Assembly: GCF_011388215.1 (NCBI RefSeq)
Contig: NZ_CP049989.1
Location: 2,418,001-2,482,000 of the forward strand
Source of the DNA: Hydrogenophaga crocea
Lineage (GTDB): Bacteria; Pseudomonadota; Gammaproteobacteria; Burkholderiales; Burkholderiaceae_C
DNA length: 64,000 nt
Reading direction: 5' to 3'
The notes beneath the pieces were generated by a model that worked only from the letters and a program-made list of their open reading frames with translations, did no database searches and was not told where the DNA came from. Position 1 is the first letter of the stretch; each line of letters starts with the position of its first letter. The translations under genes and the position numbers were made by a program. Shown piece after piece: positions 25,590 through 33,515 of the stretch.

Positions 25590-26117
25590 GCAACCCACCA
25601 TCATGTGGTGGTCACGCGTTCAGGCCGCTTTGCTCACGTGACCGTTGACCAATCCAGGCTGATATTCACGAGCGCCCGATGCTGCCCACGAGCCTGAATG
25701 CCTGATCCGCCCTTCGCCGCTCAAGGGTGCACGCTCACTCGCAGCTTCACCAACCGCGAGCGGATCTTCTTGCACTCCGTTCCCAAGGCGTCAGCCGTCA
25801 AGCGTGCCACGCCTGCCCCTTTGCGATACGTCTCAGCAGATCGAGTTAGCCTATTTGATATCTTAATCGCCGTGTTCGTCGGCACAATGATGATTAGTGC
25901 ACTCATCAAAAGCAGAATTGAATTAGATATCTGATACGCACACCGAATTTATTCGATATCTGATACGCCCCGCGGCGGTCAGTCGACGACGCCCAACACG
26001 GCTCCCTCGTCAACAGGCTTTGACCGCAGGCTGCATGACCCGCGTACGACCGTGATTTGCATTTTTAGGTCGGCCTTGCTAGCATCTTTGGAATTCGTTG
26101 GAATTCCCGAGCGACCA
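25590..26117. other. Gene-free region before the Tn7-like module
   Basis: These 528 bp have no supported gene. A possible 78-codon frame at 25698-25934 lacks a ribosome site and coding character. The right half is AT-rich and carries the GATATC repeats described separately. The region is a candidate location for the transposon's tnsA-proximal end. Confidence 0.5.
25857..25968. repeat. Direct repeats GATATCTGATACGC, possible TnsB or regulator binding sites
   Basis: Two exact 14-bp copies of GATATCTGATACGC occur at 25926-25939 and 25955-25968, 29 bp apart. A weaker copy, GATATCTTAATCGC, is at 25857-25870 in the same orientation. All lie upstream of the small regulator and tnsA. Several same-direction sites near tnsA resemble how TnsB sites are arranged at a Tn7-type right end. 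I found no matching inverted set at the far side of the island, so operator sites for the regulator are equally possible. Confidence 0.5.
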
Positions 26118-26348
26118 ATGCCAAAGCCTCTGACCCCAATCACCCGAACCGCAGACGCCGTACGAAGCGAGTTTGCAGAGCGGGGCATCACTATTCGAGA
26201 CTGGGCCCGAAGTGAGGGCTTCTCGGACAAGCTGGTCTATTACGTATTGACAGGGAAACGCATACCCCGGCGCGGCACCAGCTATCGGATCGCCCTTGCT
26301 CTGGGGATGCGCGCGCCACAGCCAAGTGCCTCAATCACCACGAAATGA
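26118..26348 (+). CDS. Small helix-turn-helix regulator upstream of tnsA
   Basis: This 76-aa protein contains one helix-turn-helix (GITIRDWARSEGFSDKLVYYVLTGKRIPRRG) of the Cro/Ner-like kind found in phages and transposons. Similar small regulators often precede tnsA in Tn7-like elements and control transposition or cargo. The ATG at 26118 is used; an in-frame ATG at 26052 would add a poorly coding extension. It probably binds the repeats or palindromes close by. Confidence 0.7.
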   Translation: MPKPLTPITRTADAVRSEFAERGITIRDWARSEGFSDKLVYYVLTGKRIPRRGTSYRIALALGMRAPQPSASITTK

Positions 26349-26399
26349 GTCATTAAGCACTAAATCAACGACTGCTTGCCCCCTGCCACCACCACACAC

Positions 26400-26419
26400 A
26401 AGGAGATCCTATGACATAA
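26400..26419 (+). other. Two-codon minigene with strong ribosome site in the tnsA leader
   Basis: AAGGAG is followed after five bases by ATG ACA TAA (ATG at 26411). An ideal ribosome site on a two-codon frame is unusual. It lies 155 bp upstream of the tnsA ATG and directly before a hairpin. It could stall ribosomes or modulate leader structure, or be the remnant of a lost gene. Confidence 0.35.
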
Positions 26420-26450
26420 AAAAAGCCGATCAATCTTTCGACTGACCGGC
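26418..26450 (-). terminator. Rho-independent terminator reading leftward
   Basis: On the minus strand, GCCGGTCA pairs with TGATCGGC around a 10-base loop (26425-26450) and is followed by seven T residues (26418-26424). No minus-strand gene is seen immediately to the right, so it may end a short antisense RNA from the tnsA leader. It would also block any leftward readthrough from the island. Confidence 0.65.
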
Positions 26451-26454
26451 CGGA

Positions 26455-26478
26455 GTGCTGATAAAAATCAGCTAGCAC
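26455..26478. other. Second hairpin in the tnsA leader
   Basis: The segment GTGCTGATAAAAATCAGC followed by TAGCAC can form the stem CTGAT-AAAA-ATCAG with outer pairing GTG/CAC. It sits next to the leftward terminator, so the 217-bp leader between the regulator and tnsA holds two structured elements. Its function is unknown. Confidence 0.45.
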
Positions 26479-26565
26479 CGTCAGTTTCCTCCAGCGCTCC
26501 CCGGTTGTCAAGCACAACTCCCTTTGTTGTTACAGAGGGCCAGCACGTTATCGCCTGGAGAAAAC

Positions 26566-27225
26566 ATGGCTCGATCCGCCAGGAAAGTGGTTACCCGATC
26601 GCCTGCCAGATCGGTTCGCTTAATCAATCTCCCCCACCTGCAATCAGAGGCTATTGAGGCAGAGTCGTCTGTCGAGCGCGATTTCGCCCATCTGGCAGCG
26701 CTCTACCCATTTACGAGGCGAATCCTGCACCAGCCATTTCGACTGGACTTGGACGACCGTAAGTACACACCGGACTTCTTGGTGGAATTCGATGACCGAA
26801 GCAGCATCGTCATTGAAGTCAAGGTGGAGTCGAAACTGGAGAGGTTTGAGTCCGTGTATCAGGCAGCGAAGGCAAAACTCGCGGCCCACGGTGTGTGCTT
26901 GAAGATCGCACACGACCAGATGATTCGAACAGAGGGCCGCGCGGAACGCGCACTGCTCATTCGCAGGTACAGCAAGGACCACTGCAATGAGGGCGAGGCG
27001 CAGGCCATTCTTGGTTTGGCGCAAGAAAGCCAGACCGGCGTGCGCATGAGCGAGTTGTTGTCACGCGGCTTCGCCCTACCAACGATTTATCACCTGATTG
27101 CTCGTCGCCGAATGTGCACGGACAGCGCACTGGACATAAGCCGCGGCGCAGTACTCGCCAGCATCAACAACCTCATCACGGAGGGTCGTCATGCAGATCA
27201 CTTTGATCGCTGGCTTGATGCTTAA
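26566..27225 (+). CDS. tnsA: Tn7-like transposase subunit TnsA (endonuclease)
   Basis: TnsA cuts the 5' ends of the transposon, permitting cut-and-paste movement. The 219-aa protein has the restriction-endonuclease-like core: YTPDFLVEF (Asp about 68) and IVIEVKVESKLE (Glu-Val-Lys about 84-86), followed by a C-terminal helical domain. The ATG at 26566 follows a TGGAG site. Its 3' end overlaps tnsB by 35 bp. Its presence separates this element from Tn5053-type elements, which lack TnsA. Confidence 0.9.
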   Translation: MARSARKVVTRSPARSVRLINLPHLQSEAIEAESSVERDFAHLAALYPFTRRILHQPFRLDLDDRKYTPDFLVEFDDRSSIVIEVKVESKLERFESVYQAAKAKLAAHGVCLKIAHDQMIRTEGRAERALLIRRYSKDHCNEGEAQAILGLAQESQTGVRMSELLSRGFALPTIYHLIARRRMCTDSALDISRGAVLASINNLITEGRHADHFDRWLDA

Positions 27226-29149
27226 GCATGGCACGAGAGTGCTGGAGGTTGTGAGGGAGCTCGAAGATGGCGAGTTCATACTGGAAGACGTTCTCACGCG
27301 AAGACCTCATTCACTTACGCGCACCGAACTGCTGAAGAGGATCTACGCGAACCAGCTCGTGGTTGTTTCTGGCGATCGGCAGCTCCCAGGCGAACGCCCG
27401 ATACTGACAAACGCCGTAGTCGACCTGACCACCCTGTCAGAGGGCGAACGGAATCGGTTGGAGAAGCGGCTTGCATACGTCAAGGCAGCGCACCGGATGC
27501 GAGTTACTCGCGGGCAACGCAAGCGGATTTCGAAGCTGATTGAAAGCGTGGCGATGCGCCTTGGAGATCAAGAACCGCCCTCTGCATCGGCACTCATGCT
27601 GTGGCTCAAGAACTATGAGAAGAGCTCCCGTAACCCACTTGCGCTGGTCGACAGGCACCGGTTTCGCAAAGCGGTCAAACGCCTTTCATCAGTGGTCGAG
27701 GCGCTGGTTTGGAGGACTCTCAAGCGCCACTACTTCACCAAGGACAGACACACGCTCAAGCATGCCTACAACCAGCTGACGCTGGGACTGAAAGAAGCTG
27801 TCAGTGAGGGAGCAATTCCTGCAGAAGAGGCACAAGTCAGCATTGCCACCCTTCATCGGCGAGTCAAGGATGTCGACCTGTATCAGCGAGTGGCCTCGCG
27901 GGAAGGAGCCGCTCGGGCTCGCATGGTGTGTAGAACCGCCTTTCCTGACGGCGTGGCGGAGTACCCACTGCAGCGCGTGGAGATCGATCACACGCCGCTG
28001 AACTGGGTAGTTATTTGCGACCGCACGGGGCTTCCACTGGGTCGGCCAACCTTGACGGTCATGATCGACGCTTACTCAGGCTACATCCTTGGCTTTTACA
28101 TCAGCTTCTACGGACCGGGATTGACATCCGTGGCGGGAGTTGTCCGCAACGCGGTCATGCCCAAGGACGAACTGACCACCGGCCTTGGGTTGACCTCTCG
28201 CTGGATCGCACATGGTCTCGGAGACGAATGGGTGATCGACAACGGTCTTGAATTCCATAGCTTTGGGTTCAAGGCAATGGCTATGGCACTGGGCGTCGAT
28301 GTCATGTACTGCCGGGTCCGCACCCCCTGGCTGAAACCCCATGTGGAGCGCTTCTTTTCAGGATTGAACACATTGACTCTGGTAAAAGGTCGGGTCAGTC
28401 GGGTGACACCAAACATCGTACGCATCGACCCATACAAGGATGCGGCCATCACCTTCAGCGACCTCGTACGTGGACTTCTCCAGTATGTGACTGACGTCTA
28501 CCCACATCAGCCTAACTGGAGAAAGATGGCAACACCGTACGAGCTGTATGCCGACGGAGTTGAACGCTGCCCGCCCGCTCGATATCCCGGGAGCTTCTCG
28601 CAGTTCATGCTCGCGTCGGGAATGTCACAGATGCTGACGTTCTCGCAGGGAGGCCTCCAGATGCTCGGCCTTCCCTACGGCTCATATGATTTCCAACCCA
28701 TGGCCGACAAGTATGGCACCGGCTACAAGGTACTGTGCAAATGGGATCCTGATGACATCTCAATGCTCCATGTCCAGACTCCCGACAAGCGCTGGATTGA
28801 GGCGCAATGCAGATGGTCTACATACGCTCAGGGCCTGAGCTTCAACCAGCATCGCCTGATCCGCAACTTCAACAAGAAGCAGCTTCAGGCCCCGGATCGT
28901 GAAGAGCAGTTGCTTCTAGCGCAGCAGCGCCTGCATGAGCATTGGCTGGACTCAACAGTTCTTCGCAAACGCCAAGACGCGCTACTGGCAGCACGCTCAC
29001 AGGACTTCACCTCTGCAAAGGTTCTCTCCTGGTCAGAGCGAAGCAACACATGGAGGCCTGATCCCCTGCCCGCGAACAGACTCATTGCTGCAGAGGAGAT
29101 TACTTACGCGGAACACGAAGTCCCGAGTTTCGACTCTTTCAGGTTCTGA
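27191..29149 (+). CDS. tnsB: Tn7-like DDE transposase TnsB
   Basis: TnsB binds the transposon ends and joins 3' ends to the target. The 652-aa protein carries the integrase core with Asp in VEIDHTPLNWV (about 265), Asp in WVIDNGLEFHS (about 349) and Glu in PHVERFFSGLN (about 385), then a C-terminal beta-barrel and tail. All catalytic residues are present. It overlaps tnsA by 35 bp and tnsC starts 2 bp after its stop. Confidence 0.93.
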   Translation: MQITLIAGLMLKHGTRVLEVVRELEDGEFILEDVLTRRPHSLTRTELLKRIYANQLVVVSGDRQLPGERPILTNAVVDLTTLSEGERNRLEKRLAYVKAAHRMRVTRGQRKRISKLIESVAMRLGDQEPPSASALMLWLKNYEKSSRNPLALVDRHRFRKAVKRLSSVVEALVWRTLKRHYFTKDRHTLKHAYNQLTLGLKEAVSEGAIPAEEAQVSIATLHRRVKDVDLYQRVASREGAARARMVCRTAFPDGVAEYPLQRVEIDHTPLNWVVICDRTGLPLGRPTLTVMIDAYSGYILGFYISFYGPGLTSVAGVVRNAVMPKDELTTGLGLTSRWIAHGLGDEWVIDNGLEFHSFGFKAMAMALGVDVMYCRVRTPWLKPHVERFFSGLNTLTLVKGRVSRVTPNIVRIDPYKDAAITFSDLVRGLLQYVTDVYPHQPNWRKMATPYELYADGVERCPPARYPGSFSQFMLASGMSQMLTFSQGGLQMLGLPYGSYDFQPMADKYGTGYKVLCKWDPDDISMLHVQTPDKRWIEAQCRWSTYAQGLSFNQHRLIRNFNKKQLQAPDREEQLLLAQQRLHEHWLDSTVLRKRQDALLAARSQDFTSAKVLSWSERSNTWRPDPLPANRLIAAEEITYAEHEVPSFDSFRF

Positions 29150-29151
29150 CC

Positions 29152-30123
29152 ATGGCCAAAGACATACCTGAGTTCACCCATTCCCCGCGTCTCGACGGCA
29201 TATCGGACAACGCGCCGGAGGGCCTTGAGCGGTGGATGAAAACATACTCCGTGGAGGCGGTCCGCGTCGGAATCGAGGTAGACAGGCTCATTGTCCGTCA
29301 TCCCGGTTACGTTAGTGCGTTGAAATGTGTCGATCGTCTGTTTCAGCTCGGAACCGAGATGGAAACACCGCACGGCGCAAGGATCATTGGCAGTTCGGGG
29401 ACTGGCAAGGCTGCTTTGCTTAGGTACTTCGTCCGATCCGTACCTCGTTCATCGCTGTTTTCCCAAGGCTTGGGGGTGATAGCACTACGAGTGCCTGCCA
29501 GGCCGAGAACCGGCGAGTTCATTGGCCACCTCTTGAGATTGACAAGGTACCCCTTCGTCATCGGATCTGCGAAGCAGCTCTACCAGAAGCGGCCACTGGT
29601 AGCAGAAGCACTGAAGGGCGTCGGTACCAGACTCATTTGGCTACGCAAGGCCGAGAACCTTATGGAGTCTGAAGCACCGCGAATGTCTCACGGGGAGAGC
29701 AAAAGCAGCATGGAGGTCATCGACTTCCTACTTGAGCTTGTAGACGAAAGTCAGGTCAGTCTCGTTCTGAGCGGTTCTGAGGCTCTAGAAAAACTTGATG
29801 CCGTCTCAGCCGAGCTCGCGGCTCGTACACCCACCATCGAGCGCCTGACGTCTTTTCCAGACGATGTCTCCTGGCTTGGCTTCGTTCGTTCCTTCGTCGA
29901 TGGTTGCAAGCCGTTCGACTTGACTTTTCTCAAGGACCCAAGGGTTGCCAAGCGACTGCACATGGCGAGCAATGGAAACCTGCGGCAGTTCAAGCAGTTG
30001 ATCACGGAAGCCACGATGCTCGCCGTAAACCAGAATCTGCTGACACTAAACCAGAAGCTGATGTCAGAGGCTTACACGGCGGTCTGGGGTACAGCCTCAC
30101 CACGGAGCAATCCGTTTGCTTGA
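29152..30123 (+). CDS. tnsC: Tn7-like regulator TnsC (AAA+), with degenerate nucleotide-binding motifs
   Basis: TnsC is the AAA+ protein linking target selection to TnsAB. The 323-aa protein is recognised by position and by the overall TniB/TnsC pattern (ARIIGSSGTGKAALLRYF, about 77-94; FLLELVDESQVSLVLSGSEAL; SNGNLRQFKQLI). Walker A ends GKA rather than GK[S/T]. The expected Walker B (hhhhDE) reads LIWLRKAENL (about 162-171), without Asp or Glu at the usual positions. ATP hydrolysis may be lost or altered. It overlaps tniQ by 8 bp. Confidence 0.85.
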   Translation: MAKDIPEFTHSPRLDGISDNAPEGLERWMKTYSVEAVRVGIEVDRLIVRHPGYVSALKCVDRLFQLGTEMETPHGARIIGSSGTGKAALLRYFVRSVPRSSLFSQGLGVIALRVPARPRTGEFIGHLLRLTRYPFVIGSAKQLYQKRPLVAEALKGVGTRLIWLRKAENLMESEAPRMSHGESKSSMEVIDFLLELVDESQVSLVLSGSEALEKLDAVSAELAARTPTIERLTSFPDDVSWLGFVRSFVDGCKPFDLTFLKDPRVAKRLHMASNGNLRQFKQLITEATMLAVNQNLLTLNQKLMSEAYTAVWGTASPRSNPFA

Positions 30124-31075
30124 TTCGAGGTTTCCCGTCCGTAGAGGCCCATACCCGGGCGAGTCAGGGTTGGGCTTCTGCCTGCGATCAGCCTCTGAAA
30201 ACGTATCCTCCCTCAGTCAGATTCGCAGACTGCTGGGCGTAGGTGAGAACGAACAGTTCAAGCAATCACATGCGGCTCGCCTAAGTCGGCTCACCGGCGC
30301 CTCAGAAGCGTGGCTGATTTATGCACTACCGGAGCGCGCAGGCAAGGGGGCAGGTAGACGATACCGATGCTATGGGCACGCATTCCGCACGCCGACCGCG
30401 CTGCGAGCGAGAAACCCGCAGGTGTGTCCACTCTGTATCCACCACCACGGATACGCCATGGCCGTCTGGGACCTTGGTATGTCGACGACATGCCTTGAGC
30501 ACGGCATTTGTCTGGTAGACCAGTGCCCTACGTGTCACCGATTGCTGCGCTGGGATCGACCGAGTCTCCTTTGGGGGCACTGCGCTCACGCAATCTCTGC
30601 CAACTTTATCGGCGCCGAAGCCCCAGGAGTGACAAGATCCTTTCAAGCTTTGATAGAGACCTCATTCAAAAAGGAGAGCACGAATTCACTCCTTGAAGAG
30701 TTCCAGCTGCCACGATGGTTGGATGGGCTGTCGCCAAGCGGGTGGACCGACCTCATGCTGGCCTTTGGCACCATTGAAGAAAGATTTCAGGTACCCGCGG
30801 ACGGCACCTACACCCGACTCCATCGCAGCGAGAGTGCGCTTTCTATCGTGACACGGGGCTTTGAACGCTTGATGACTTGGGCGAGAACCTGCGCGTCACC
30901 ATCAACGATCACTGATCTCATCGCATTCGCTCCGCTCCAAGGGCTGCTGCTAGAACCTGCCGGTGATGCAGATCTCCAGATAGGTCAACGCCTATGCGAA
31001 GCCGTCTACGGCGTGGATATTTCACAGAAGCTTCGTACAAGAAACCCAGCGCTAGCTCAAATGAGCTTGTTTTAG
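30116..31075 (+). CDS. tniQ: TniQ/TnsD-family target-selection protein (first copy)
   Basis: This 319-aa protein has the TniQ zinc-binding layout: CPLC (about 104), CLEHG and CPTC, followed by helical C-terminal domains. The N-terminus with SGLGFCLRSASENVSSLSQIRRLLG fits the family. TniQ/TnsD proteins bind a specific chromosomal site or partner with a guide complex. The TTG start at 30116 overlaps the tnsC stop; no ATG is better placed. No CRISPR effector is nearby, so protein-based targeting is likely. Confidence 0.85.
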   Translation: MLDSRFPVRRGPYPGESGLGFCLRSASENVSSLSQIRRLLGVGENEQFKQSHAARLSRLTGASEAWLIYALPERAGKGAGRRYRCYGHAFRTPTALRARNPQVCPLCIHHHGYAMAVWDLGMSTTCLEHGICLVDQCPTCHRLLRWDRPSLLWGHCAHAISANFIGAEAPGVTRSFQALIETSFKKESTNSLLEEFQLPRWLDGLSPSGWTDLMLAFGTIEERFQVPADGTYTRLHRSESALSIVTRGFERLMTWARTCASPSTITDLIAFAPLQGLLLEPAGDADLQIGQRLCEAVYGVDISQKLRTRNPALAQMSLF

Positions 31076-31085
31076 GACAGCTGCC

Positions 31086-31901
31086 TTGCCACTCGTAGGC
31101 GTTCCGTTCCCCGGTACTCACGAGAGCCCCGCATCATGGCTCTCGCGCCTGGCTCTCACTCAGGGTGCGACCATCAAAGAGGTCTACTCGTATTTGGGCA
31201 TTCAAACTAAAGAGGACTGTGATGTTGTCTTCACTGGGCATCGGCTCAGACGGATCTGTCAGCTTACTGAACTACCCATAGGGTGTTTCTCATTTGTCCA
31301 ACACATGTCAGTTGGGGTTCGCCAGGTCGACAAGTACGGACATGAGCTCTTCTTGCGCCATGATGGTCAACCGCGCTATAGATTCTGCAGCGCATGCCTT
31401 GCCACGTCCAAGTTCAAGCTCTTCCCTCTGCACTGGCGCTTCAAGGCGTGGCGATGGTGCCCCAAGCACATGTCGATGATGACCGACAAGTGCCCTCACT
31501 GCAAATCCCTCGTTCTGCTCCCGGGCGAACTGCTTACCGCGGGTCGAAAGAAGGAGGGTGTTGACCACCTCGCGCACTGTCTTACTTGCGCGGGGAAGCT
31601 CACTGTGAACTGGAGGCAAACCATCGGTACCTTCAGTTTTTCGCTGCTGACCCCCTGGGAGGAAGTAGTGCTCAAGAACGGTCGCGCGACCTTGGCGGCG
31701 TTACTGCATCGGAAAGTGCGTATTGAGGGAAACCCAGCGCACTTTTCGCTGGGAGGTCTGCGCCGAGTAATGAAGATGGGGATCCTTCCGCATGACCATT
31801 TCACCCTCGATCACGATGAGATGCTCCGTCGACGATCAAAGGCTGAGGAGCTGGGAATGCTGCTAAAGCAGACGCAAGGGGTGAGCGAGACCAAATGCTA
31901 A
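31086..31901 (+). CDS. TniQ/TnsD-family target-selection protein (second copy)
   Basis: This 271-aa protein starts at a TTG 10 bp after the first tniQ. It has the PGTHESPASWLSRLAL N-terminus and zinc ligands in FCSACL, WCPKHM, CPHC and CLTC. Two TniQ proteins in one Tn7-like element usually serve two target choices or act together. It is shorter than classical TnsD (about 500 aa) and lacks its long C-terminal DNA-binding extension, so the target site cannot be guessed. Confidence 0.83.
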   Translation: MPLVGVPFPGTHESPASWLSRLALTQGATIKEVYSYLGIQTKEDCDVVFTGHRLRRICQLTELPIGCFSFVQHMSVGVRQVDKYGHELFLRHDGQPRYRFCSACLATSKFKLFPLHWRFKAWRWCPKHMSMMTDKCPHCKSLVLLPGELLTAGRKKEGVDHLAHCLTCAGKLTVNWRQTIGTFSFSLLTPWEEVVLKNGRATLAALLHRKVRIEGNPAHFSLGGLRRVMKMGILPHDHFTLDHDEMLRRRSKAEELGMLLKQTQGVSETKC

Positions 31902-32250
31902 CGACTGCCCAATCCCTGCCCGATTTCACATGCCTCAGAGTCACTTCTGCTGGGGTGTCAAGGCAACTGAGCTAGCCTAGTCTGTTTAGTAGCCCAGGCG
32001 ACAGCTCCCATGGTCAACCAGCAAGAGCGCAGCGGCCTCGGACATTGGACGTCCAGGGCCGAACTGCGGCTCCCGGTCGATTGCAGCTGTCTGTGCTGCT
32101 GGAATCTGGCCACTCATTGACTTCAGGGTCTAAATAGCCACCAACAGAGCGACGACTGCTAGCCGGCAGCACGCCAACGCGCTGGGGACAGTCCCGTCCT
32201 CTAACGGCATGCGCGCGCTGCGTTGAATACAGTGTCGTAGTATGCACAGA
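31902..32250. other. Gap between the transposition genes and the Wadjet operon
   Basis: The 349 bp between two convergent operons show no gene, repeat array or clear terminator. No inverted copy of the GATATC repeats is present. Confidence 0.5.
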
Positions 32251-33513
32251 TCATCGGCCTAGCCCATCGACACCGCTGAGCTCAAAAGCCTCCTGGTCGA
32301 TGAAGCGCTCGGTGCTGCGCAGCAGCGGGAGCAATTCGTTGTCTGCGTAGGAACAACCCGTGTGTCCAGGATCCGTTTGCTGGGCTTTGGCAGCCAACTC
32401 CGGTTGATGGCCTGCACCGGTCGCCAGCAGCCTCGCAAGTTGATCGTAGCCTGGGCGCCAGGCGACAGCTTGAGGAAACACCTCGCGCAGGCTTGCAAGA
32501 ATCTGCATACCCGCATGGTCGAGGTCGCCGAAAAAGTACACGGGTACTACCCGCGAACCTTCCGACTTGTCTTCCTGTTTATGGAAAAGCCAGCTCTCGA
32601 TCTCCGGTAATGACGTGGTGGGCGCTGGTGCGCGCAGGTATAGGCGACACCCGGCCCGAGAACGCAACCTGCGGGCGCTGCCCCGGAAACCCGCTGCATA
32701 GACAAGCAAGCTGCCCGCCCAGGCAGTGGCACGTGCGTCGGCCATGTGTTCGAAGGTCACAAGGTTCTCAATGAACAGCACGTCCTTGAATGCGCGGCCA
32801 CCGGCATCACTGCTGCTGAGGTTTGGAATCCAGCGCGGCGGCGCCAGCAGCAACTGGATCGGGGCCTCGTAAAACTGACCAGAGGTCGCCCCGAGCAGCC
32901 TCAGCAGTTCCTCGCGGTGGTCCAACACTTTGGAACGTCCCTGGAAGGCGCGTGCAGAGGCTTCGCGCAGGGCCATCGCTTGACCCGTCTGGCACAAACT
33001 GGTCAAGGTGGCGAGGCTGTGGGTGGCCTCTTCCACAGGAAGTCCTTCCACATGGACCAATGGGCTTCGGGCTAAATGGTCCAACACGGCGGCCGGTTCG
33101 TCTGGTGACTCCATGGGATTCGCTGCCCAGTGTGCGGTCAAATGCAGGCGCCATTGCTGCCGCCAACCCTGGGCCTGTGGGGTGTAACCGGCCCACTTAG
33201 CCAGGGCGTCGAAATCACAAAGTTCCAGCCTAGGTTTTCGGTCGACGAAGCCAGCGAACGCGCGAGGCGCTTCCAGTAGTAACGCGACCCAGTGCGTGGA
33301 ACAAAGGTCGTCGAGTTGCATTCGCAGCAACTGAATCTGGTCGGCATTCACGGCATCGTGCAACTCTGGCGCAGCCTTTCGGTCCAGCGGCAGTCGGACT
33401 GGCCCCTGGGCCATGCTGCGATCAGCCTTGGCTAGGAGCAACCGGGCTAGGCGCAGCAAGAAGGGATGCTGCGAAGGCGGGTCGGTCGACATAGACGATT
33501 CGGGTTCGGCCAT
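32251..33513 (-). CDS. jetD: Wadjet/MksG-type nuclease subunit JetD
   Basis: JetD is the Toprim-fold nuclease that cleaves plasmid DNA in Wadjet systems. The 420-aa protein carries the Toprim acidic motif VPVYFFGDLDHAGMQI (DxD about 328-330) and the upstream FIENLVTFEHM segment seen in the family. It starts 2 bp after the jetC stop, last in jetABCD. It would act with the JetABC condensin that extrudes and measures circular DNA. Confidence 0.88.
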   Translation of the reverse strand: MAEPESSMSTDPPSQHPFLLRLARLLLAKADRSMAQGPVRLPLDRKAAPELHDAVNADQIQLLRMQLDDLCSTHWVALLLEAPRAFAGFVDRKPRLELCDFDALAKWAGYTPQAQGWRQQWRLHLTAHWAANPMESPDEPAAVLDHLARSPLVHVEGLPVEEATHSLATLTSLCQTGQAMALREASARAFQGRSKVLDHREELLRLLGATSGQFYEAPIQLLLAPPRWIPNLSSSDAGGRAFKDVLFIENLVTFEHMADARATAWAGSLLVYAAGFRGSARRLRSRAGCRLYLRAPAPTTSLPEIESWLFHKQEDKSEGSRVVPVYFFGDLDHAGMQILASLREVFPQAVAWRPGYDQLARLLATGAGHQPELAAKAQQTDPGHTGCSYADNELLPLLRSTERFIDQEAFELSGVDGLGR

Positions 33514-33515
33514 GA

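Noticed and set aside
25698..25934. Possible 78-aa gene with a hydrophobic C-terminus
   Set aside because: No ribosome site, no family and overlap with the repeat tract; the hydrophobic stretch comes from AT-rich sequence.
25857..25968. GATATC repeats as a CRISPR array
   Set aside because: Only two exact copies, repeat too short, spacers unequal, and no cas gene.
31902..32250. Possible hidden guide RNA or array after the TniQ genes
   Set aside because: No repeats or strong hairpins were found in the gap.
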